Positions 58,582 through 64,000 of a stretch of 64,000 bases of DNA are shown here, in pieces; the first letter of the stretch is position 1; every line of letters begins with the position of its first letter. The notes under the pieces are model-generated. The model saw only the letters and a program-made list of their open reading frames with translations, had not been told where the DNA came from and did not search any database. The stretch is from the NCBI GenBank assembly GCA_011109175.1, contig RDEW01000017.1, positions 372,001 through 436,000 of the forward strand. Direction: 5' to 3'. The DNA is from Dicyema japonicum. Lineage: Eukaryota > Dicyemida > Rhombozoa > Dicyemidae. The translations under genes were made by a program, and so were the position numbers.

Positions 58582-59194
58582 ATGTGTTCAGCTATATATG
58601 CACAAGAATTGTGGAAGAACAAGCAATCGGATACTATGAAATACCTGCTTCGAGTGAGATGTTGGAGTGCTCGTCAGCTTCCTAATGTGTCCAGGATTTC
58701 CCGTCCGAGCCGTCCAGAAAAGCACACCGTTTGGGTTACAAAGCTAAACAAGGATTTGTGATATATCAGGTCAGAGTAAAAAGAGGATCTAGAAAACGTC
58801 CTGTGAAGAAAGGGATAACATACGGAAAACCCGTCACCCATGGGGTAAAGGAACGGAAGACTAAACAGAATCTCCAAGCCATTGCCGAGGGCCGTGCTGG
58901 TCGTCGCTGCAACGCCCTGCGAGTGTTGAATTCTTATTGGGTCTGTCAAGATGGAATTTACAAGATCTATGAAGTGATCATGGTGGATCCTGCTCACAAG
59001 GTGATTAGAGATGACCCCGCCATAAACTGGATTTGCAACCCCAATAAGAAACACAGAGAACTCCATGGTCTCACTTCAGCCTCTAGAAAGTCACGTGGTA
59101 TTGGAAGGGACATTATTACCATCAAACAATTGGTGGGTCTTCTCATGCTGCTTGGAGGAGACGAAACACCGTCAGGTTCGCCAGAGTGCGTTGA
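58582..59194 (+). CDS. RPL15: 60S ribosomal protein L15 (eL15)
   Basis: Structural protein of the large ribosomal subunit. No intron. It begins [20 protein letters not shown], aligned residue for residue with human [20 protein letters not shown], which fixes the start. It continues [87 protein letters not shown] and, in a shifted frame, [20 protein letters not shown] then a short basic end. The frame is lost twice, each time as if one base were absent from a run: AAAA at 58718-58721 and GGG at 59107-59109. Allowing for both, the protein is 204 residues, exactly the canonical length. An AG acceptor-like sequence abuts the ATG. Probably a functional gene with sequence errors. Confidence 0.95.
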
Positions 59195-59630
59195 TTTTTT
59201 CCTTTTAATAAATTCTGATTTTGTTGTTTTCTATTTGTAATTTTTGCAATTTGTGTTATTCTTAAATTCTCCCCCAATGTCGAGCAAGCAGTCATGATTA
59301 CCCGACTAGTCATAACATCTATCAGAGCGTATAGTGATAAAAGGTATTACTTTTTAGTCTAGTATTAGATATAATTTTTATCTAGTTGATTTGTGCTATT
59401 TTGCGCTCGAAAATGATAATTATACCAGGTTTTTAGTTGGAATTTGTTCATTCTCCAAGTTTTGTGGGACGAAACCAAATCTGCTGTCGTAGTATCTAGT
59501 TCCATTAAAAATCGCTGAGGAACATAATCACTTACTACATTTGTAACATCGTTAAGAATTTCACGTGGTCCATAATATTATGATACGCGTATTAGAAGTT
59601 ATATCTGTCTCCGTCCCATCACTAGCTATG
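59195..59630. other. no gene recognised
   Basis: RPL15 downstream region; AT-rich, with no motif found on either strand. Confidence 0.45.
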
Positions 59631-60480
59631 AAGGTGGACAAATTCTCCACAAGAATAAAGTGCAAAAAGCTACCAGACGATTGAAAGATCTCAATATCCT
59701 AGCACAGTTTTTTTCGAACGGGGGGGGGGGAATTTTTTAATTATGATTTTTTTAATTCATGAAATTCAGCTTTATTTAACCAACAAAGAAGTAAACAATT
59801 CATTCGAACAACTATTAACTGTGCAAGTCCTTGCTGGTCAACTTCTGCCTCTCTTACTTCCATTGACAAACTACAAAAAGTACAAAGAATCGCGCTCAAG
59901 ACAATTACTGGATGTCTCAGATCAACTCATGTTTATCATCTACATTGGGAGTCAAAGATCCTCCCAATTGGAGACCTTATCGAAATGAAAACCATGCAGT
60001 TCCTCTCCCAAGCCTACAGCCTAGAACATCCCTGCCACTCTCTATGCAAACCGCAAAACAAAAAAATTATTATGACAACCAGTGACCTGTCTCGAATGTT
60101 ATCATCCATCCCTTCCACCCCCATTGACAGGAGTCGTCTAAAACAGATACATAATTTTGTTTCTACGAGAAGCATCCGAAGACTCGGAGACAATAAAATA
60201 CTACAGCGACCCCCTCTCTAATAGACCAATCAGAATCCTCTCTTCCGAGGGACGTCCGAGTAAACCTGGCTCGTCTACGATGTGGGCACCACCTATATCT
60301 ACCAACATACAATATACTCTGTCCCTTTTGCAACCTACACATGTTGACAACAAATCACCTATTTGAATGTTATGATTCCCGAACTGATCGATCTATGGGA
60401 GCGACCAACTGCTGCGTCCTACTTAATAGCTGCTGGCCTCCTACAAGTTAGTGAGGCTGGGGTTAATTGACTAACTAACA
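59631..60480 (+). mobile_element. LINE C-terminal fragment (LHWESK family, second copy)
   Basis: Encodes KLQKVQRIALKTITGCLRST then HVYHLHWESKILPIGDLIEM, MQFLSQAYSLEHPCHSL, and further on a degenerate LARLRCGHH region. It is closely similar to 22590-23200, including the untranslated end (ACTTAATAGCTGCTGGCCTC, then TACAAGTTAGTGAGGCTGGG). An 11-base G run at about 59720-59730 precedes it. Confidence 0.85.
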
Positions 60481-61183
60481 AAAAAAGCTAATATTTAGCA
60501 ATCGTGACCTTCCTTGCCTGCCTGCTCTCCAATCTTAAGGCAGATTCGGTTCTGGTTGCTAAAACAGCTCTGAGAGCGCTTTGTCCAATTGAAACATCTG
60601 CCCATATGGCATCTCCAGCCAGTCTGCTTTCTTAGTAGAAGTTCCATGAAATTATCGGGGCAATCCTTGAGAAAGAAATAGACTGGTCGGATGAAGTTGG
60701 ATTATCATTTCTTTTGACTAATGTCGTTGTGCGGATGTTCGGGTGATTTAGAATCACCATTTTTTCTAAAGAATCAGCAATTATATTACCTCTTTTGTCG
60801 GCCAATTAAGTAGTCAGCCATTAGGGGTGTTTGGCGTTGAAGTCACCACATAAAATAATGTTTCCCAGTTCATGGAGTTTATCAAGTCACTTAATTAGCG
60901 GGTTTAACTCTTTTTTTGGTGTTCCCTTTTTCGGGGTTAGTTAATAATAATAAAATCAGATTTAATATTCAAAAAATTCATTTTAAAGAATCATATACCA
61001 GTGGAGTAACAAGGGAATTATTCTTAATTCGTAAATGTTCCTAATAATGTCTAATTATTGCCTATTTTTGAATTGTACATTAAGACTCCTCATAACCGCC
61101 AATTTTGGGAATTCGAAAAAACTGGTGGTTAAGAGGAGTTAGCATTATAGGGGCTAATAAAGAAAAATTTTATTTTTTGCAAC
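60481..61183. other. no gene recognised
   Basis: The part 60780-60900 has weak similarity to a reverse-strand APE endonuclease. The part 60930-61140 is AT-rich. Nothing supportable as a gene. Confidence 0.4.
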
Positions 61184-61672
61184 TTGAGAGGGCTAAAGCT
61201 CTCTGCTGAAAAATCTTGCGCACTCCGAATAAGCAATGTGAAAAAGCACCTGAAACAAGAATACACACTAAGAGTAAACAATGCACACAATCTGCGCTAC
61301 CTGAGGGTCGACTATGGACACGCAGGAGATTATATGGACGACATAAATGGGAGGAGAAAGAGAGCACTTCAGTCGCTCCTATGTACACGGAAGTTACACA
61401 TTAGCCGCGACACCTACCTGTTTATCTTCAAGGGAGTTATTCTTCCTAGCCTACTTTATGGGTGCGAGTGGTGGTTCTTCTCTCTGAAAAGGGAGAAGAT
61501 CTTATCTCTCCTAGAGAAGACTAAAAGAGCTGCAATTAAGCTCTCCTTAAATAAGAAACTGAATTACTGTCTAAGCGAGGACGAAAACAAGCTCTTAGAA
61601 CCGATTAGCAGAATTGTGGAGTTCGGATCAATGGTTTCAGAAGGAGATCAAAGATCCAGGACACTTATATAA
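61184..61672 (+). mobile_element. LINE reverse transcriptase thumb/C-terminal fragment
   Basis: An open frame of 162 codons reads GLKLSAEKSCALRISNVKKH, LRYLRVDYGHAGDYMDDING, RRKRALQSLLC, YLFIFKGVILPSLLYGCEWW and ILSLLEKTKRAAIKLSL. The KLN/S-x-x-K-(C/T)...L-x-Y-L-x-V pattern after motif C and the LLYG-CE-W block are typical of non-LTR RTs. Unusually long open frame for this window, so it may be a younger copy. Confidence 0.85.
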
Positions 61673-61794
61673 AGCTGGTAGAAACGTCCTGAAAAAAAAT
61701 TAATAAAAAAAGGAGGAAGGGTCCAGTTGTGAAGTCCAAGCCTTATGGTAGGACTCAGATGTAATACTCTCCAGAAAAATCCTTAACTCTTTTG

Positions 61795-62160
61795 TTAATA
61801 AATATTTTTCTTAAATTCAATATTAAAATCCTCTTCTACCATAGGATACCCCGTTGGGAAACCCTGATCTAGGCTTTGCAAATTTGCCAATAATCCATTT
61901 ATAACATTTTTACAGCTGCTTTTCGGTGAAATAAGTTTGTAAAAAATTCCTGTTTCATCAGCATTATAAACATTTTCGTGCCCATACTGTTTCAATTTTA
62001 AAAAAGATTTCTCAATTAGCACTATTAATTCCTAAAGACTCCCCCAAAAAATTCTAGATTTAAATGAGTTTCTTTTTAAAGCTATCCAAGCCAACCATTC
62101 GAATTTTTAAAGTCCTGCTTAATGCAGAAACGTTATTTGACAAAATTCTAAATTTGTCTT
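61795..62160 (-). mobile_element. pogo/Tigger transposase fragment
   Basis: The minus-strand frame reads YGHENVYNADETGIFYKLIS, containing the first catalytic Asp (NADETG) of pogo/Tigger transposases with the usual FYKL following. The rest of the DDE core is absent. No terminal repeat recognised. Confidence 0.75.
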
Positions 62161-63180
62161 CAAATGTTATCGTCAAAAATAGATATAAAAATTAATAAAT
62201 AATACAACACGTTTTTTGCTTGAAATGTACAAAGATGATGATTTTGAAATCGACAGTATATCCAGTGAATCATCTGACTCTTATACTGAATCATCCAGCA
62301 GTCTTCAGGATGTAAACTCTGAAGAAACGATAAATACACTTCCAATAGTCACAACTCATTTTTACGTCTCCTAACTAAACTCTGCCTAAGAATTATCCTC
62401 CACAGGATTTTCGAACTTTGTTTTAACGACCGAGTCGAGATTAGAGTGATAGGTCGAATCAATCCAAAGTATCTACACCCAATCCAGCCTTTCCAGTTAA
62501 ACAAAAATCGTTTGGGGAAACTCAACAGACCAATTCCTTCCCCAAACCCATAATCTTCAAAAACAGAAATCACGAACTTAAATTGTTTTACAGAAAGGAG
62601 GAGTTTATGATGACTGGTATTCTGATTATTTTATATATCCTGGGTTTTCTTGATTTTAACGAATTTGAACGTCTTTACTTTTTGGAGTGAATTTTGGTCA
62701 ATCAAAAATGATTTGTGATATAATGCACGTGAGTTCGGTTAATTATGACTTTTACCTTAAATATGATTTCCACCAATTTTCACATTGGAAAATATACAGC
62801 CTTGTTGGAGTTGATGGACTATAAAACTAAAATTCCAAATGGAAGAATTCAATGTTTTTTGTTGGCACTAACCACCGTGAAATTGGTGCTTTTGGTGGAG
62901 GTGTTTGATGTGGATATAATGCATGATGTGGACACATCATATTTATTTTACTATGATGGTGCATCGTGGGAAAATCCTCAAAAAAAGAGAGTTACAATCA
63001 CTTGTGAGTTGGCAAAAAAGGCAGGTCATTTTTGACATTTTTTAATATAAAAGAGCGTATTTGTTAAGATACTGTTATTTTGATAAAATATTAATTTTGT
63101 AATTTTTAGCCATAAATTTTAATTTAGTGTTTTGTGTAGTTTAAATTTAAAATTTTTTTAAGCACTCCCGGGAAATAAAA
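62161..63180. other. no recognised gene; one unexplained open frame
   Basis: A 96-codon plus-strand frame at 62745-63035 (NGRIQCFLLALTTVKLVLLV, FDVDIMHDVDTSYLFYYDGA, SWENPQKKR) and an alternative frame upstream (HVSSVNYDFYLKYDFHQFSH) read like protein but match nothing I know. They may be exons of one gene or a decayed element. Confidence 0.3.
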
Positions 63181-64000
63181 AATTAATTAGATTAATTAAG
63201 TTCCCCTTGTGCCACGTCCAGTATCCTCCCCACACATCCTCTTCCATGTTCCCCTGTTCCAGGCCATTGCTCGTAGTGAGTCAAGATCTTCACCATACGT
63301 ATGCTCTTTTTAGAACGCCAGATATTTAAGAATTTTTTATATGCAGCAGTGGAAAGGATTTTTCTGTGGGTAACATCTTCTGAGTCTCCAAGTAGTGAAC
63401 CAACTTTTTTATGCCTTCTCCATGATTCATCGTAATTGCGTACAACTCGTACAAGTTTTGTATATTCAGTTTTGTCTTGGTTGACAACTAAGAACCATTT
63501 AGAAAAGGCATTTGGTAAGTTCTTGAGAACGTGATGAAGAATTTCAACATCTTTAGGAACAAAGTCAAGATCGTCTGCATATATTAACTCGATTATTTTG
63601 TTTTCTCAATTAAAGGCCTGAAATCTCTCAGTGCAGCCTCCAGGTAGATTATAAATAGAACTGGTGACAAAGAGTCTCCTTGCGGAATTCCACGTGAAGT
63701 ATAAAAGAATTCTGAAGTAGTTTTTCCGAGTTTGGTTGCTAGTTGCTTATTCTGCAGTAGTTTTTGTATAATTTTGACATCATCCGTTGTTAGGAAGCTT
63801 GTGAGTACTTCAAGAAGTTTGCCTCTATGAACGAGTCAAACGCTCTGGACATGTCTATTCCGAGAACATCTATGCACTTTTTATATTTTTGGCATAGAGC
63901 ACTTGACCATCTGTGTGTCCAAATGACATCGGCAGTGGATCTGCCTGACCGGAAACCACTTTGTCCTGGTGACAGAAAATACTCCACCTTGTCTTTGATT
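63181..64000 (-). mobile_element. LINE reverse transcriptase, running off the right edge
   Basis: Minus strand, in order from the window edge: MEYFLSPGQSGFRSGRSTAD, VLGIDMSRAFDSF (RT motif A), then in other frames SRGIPQGDSLSPVLFIIYLE (motif B), AALRDFRPLI, RHKKVGSLLGDSEDVTHRKI and LSTAAYKKFLNIWRSKK. It is the better-preserved relative of 11049-11850. It ends near 63181 beside an AATTAATTAGATTAATTAAG stretch. Confidence 0.85.

Noticed and set aside
58674-59066. 130-codon minus-strand frame
   Set aside because: It is the antisense shadow of RPL15, whose plus-strand identity is certain.

Overview
Eukaryotic, AT-rich window. It is almost certainly from a small-genome metazoan, most likely a dicyemid (Mesozoa). 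The evidence is the intron size. Comparing conserved proteins with the DNA by eye, I placed about 60 introns in nine genes. Nearly all are 19-29 nt with GT...AG ends, and only three exceed 30 nt. Introns of about two dozen bases are the known hallmark of dicyemids. The gene content (ETS-family GABPA, Rab11-FIP, G-beta) is animal. An orthonectid or another animal with tiny introns is the main alternative.

Host genes (strand; approximate span): SF3A1-like fragment (+; 0.4-0.9 kb); TFIIS (-; 8.7-9.7 kb, intact, 5 exons); a class I Rab11-FIP-like protein with C2, Sec5-like IPT/TIG, NPF and Rab11-binding C-terminus (+; 15.8-18.5 kb, 21 exons); DDX5/DDX17-like helicase (-; 20.3-22.4 kb, intact, 11 exons); G protein beta subunit (+; 28.7-29.9 kb); glucosamine-6-phosphate deaminase (-; 35.8-36.7 kb); GABPA-like ETS factor (+; 39.0-39.7 kb); DDX49/Dbp8-like helicase (+; 41.3-42.8 kb); initiator tRNA-Met (+; 44.6 kb); SYF2 splicing factor (+; 51.7-52.5 kb); ribosomal protein L15 (+; 58.6-59.2 kb). 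They are unrelated housekeeping and signalling genes, not an operon or cluster.

The rest is mostly decayed transposable elements. They include a non-LTR retrotransposon family with a C-terminal zinc knuckle and PD-(D/E)XK-like endonuclease (many copies, e.g. 1.0-4.0, 4.4-4.9, 45.0-45.6 and 54.2-57.0 kb), several APE-type LINE families (RT pieces at 6, 11.5, 23, 31.5, 50-51.6, 57.5, 60, 61.4 and 63.2-64 kb), a complete but dead pogo/Tigger element (12.79-14.55 kb), a second pogo deletion copy (23.6-24.5 kb), a complete hAT with 8-bp target duplication (47.13-48.90 kb), a Tc1-like element flanked by 21-bp repeat arrays (55.3-56.8 kb), an integrase-type transposon (37.5-38.6 kb) and tRNA-derived SINEs. 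Two host genes (SF3A1, GABPA) have truncated extra copies 4-5 kb away.

Caution on sequence quality: five otherwise well-conserved genes carry single-base deficits, nearly all in 3-5-base homopolymers. RPL15 reaches exactly the canonical 204 residues if two are allowed for. This looks like long-read assembly error rather than pseudogenisation, so I treat those genes as probably functional.
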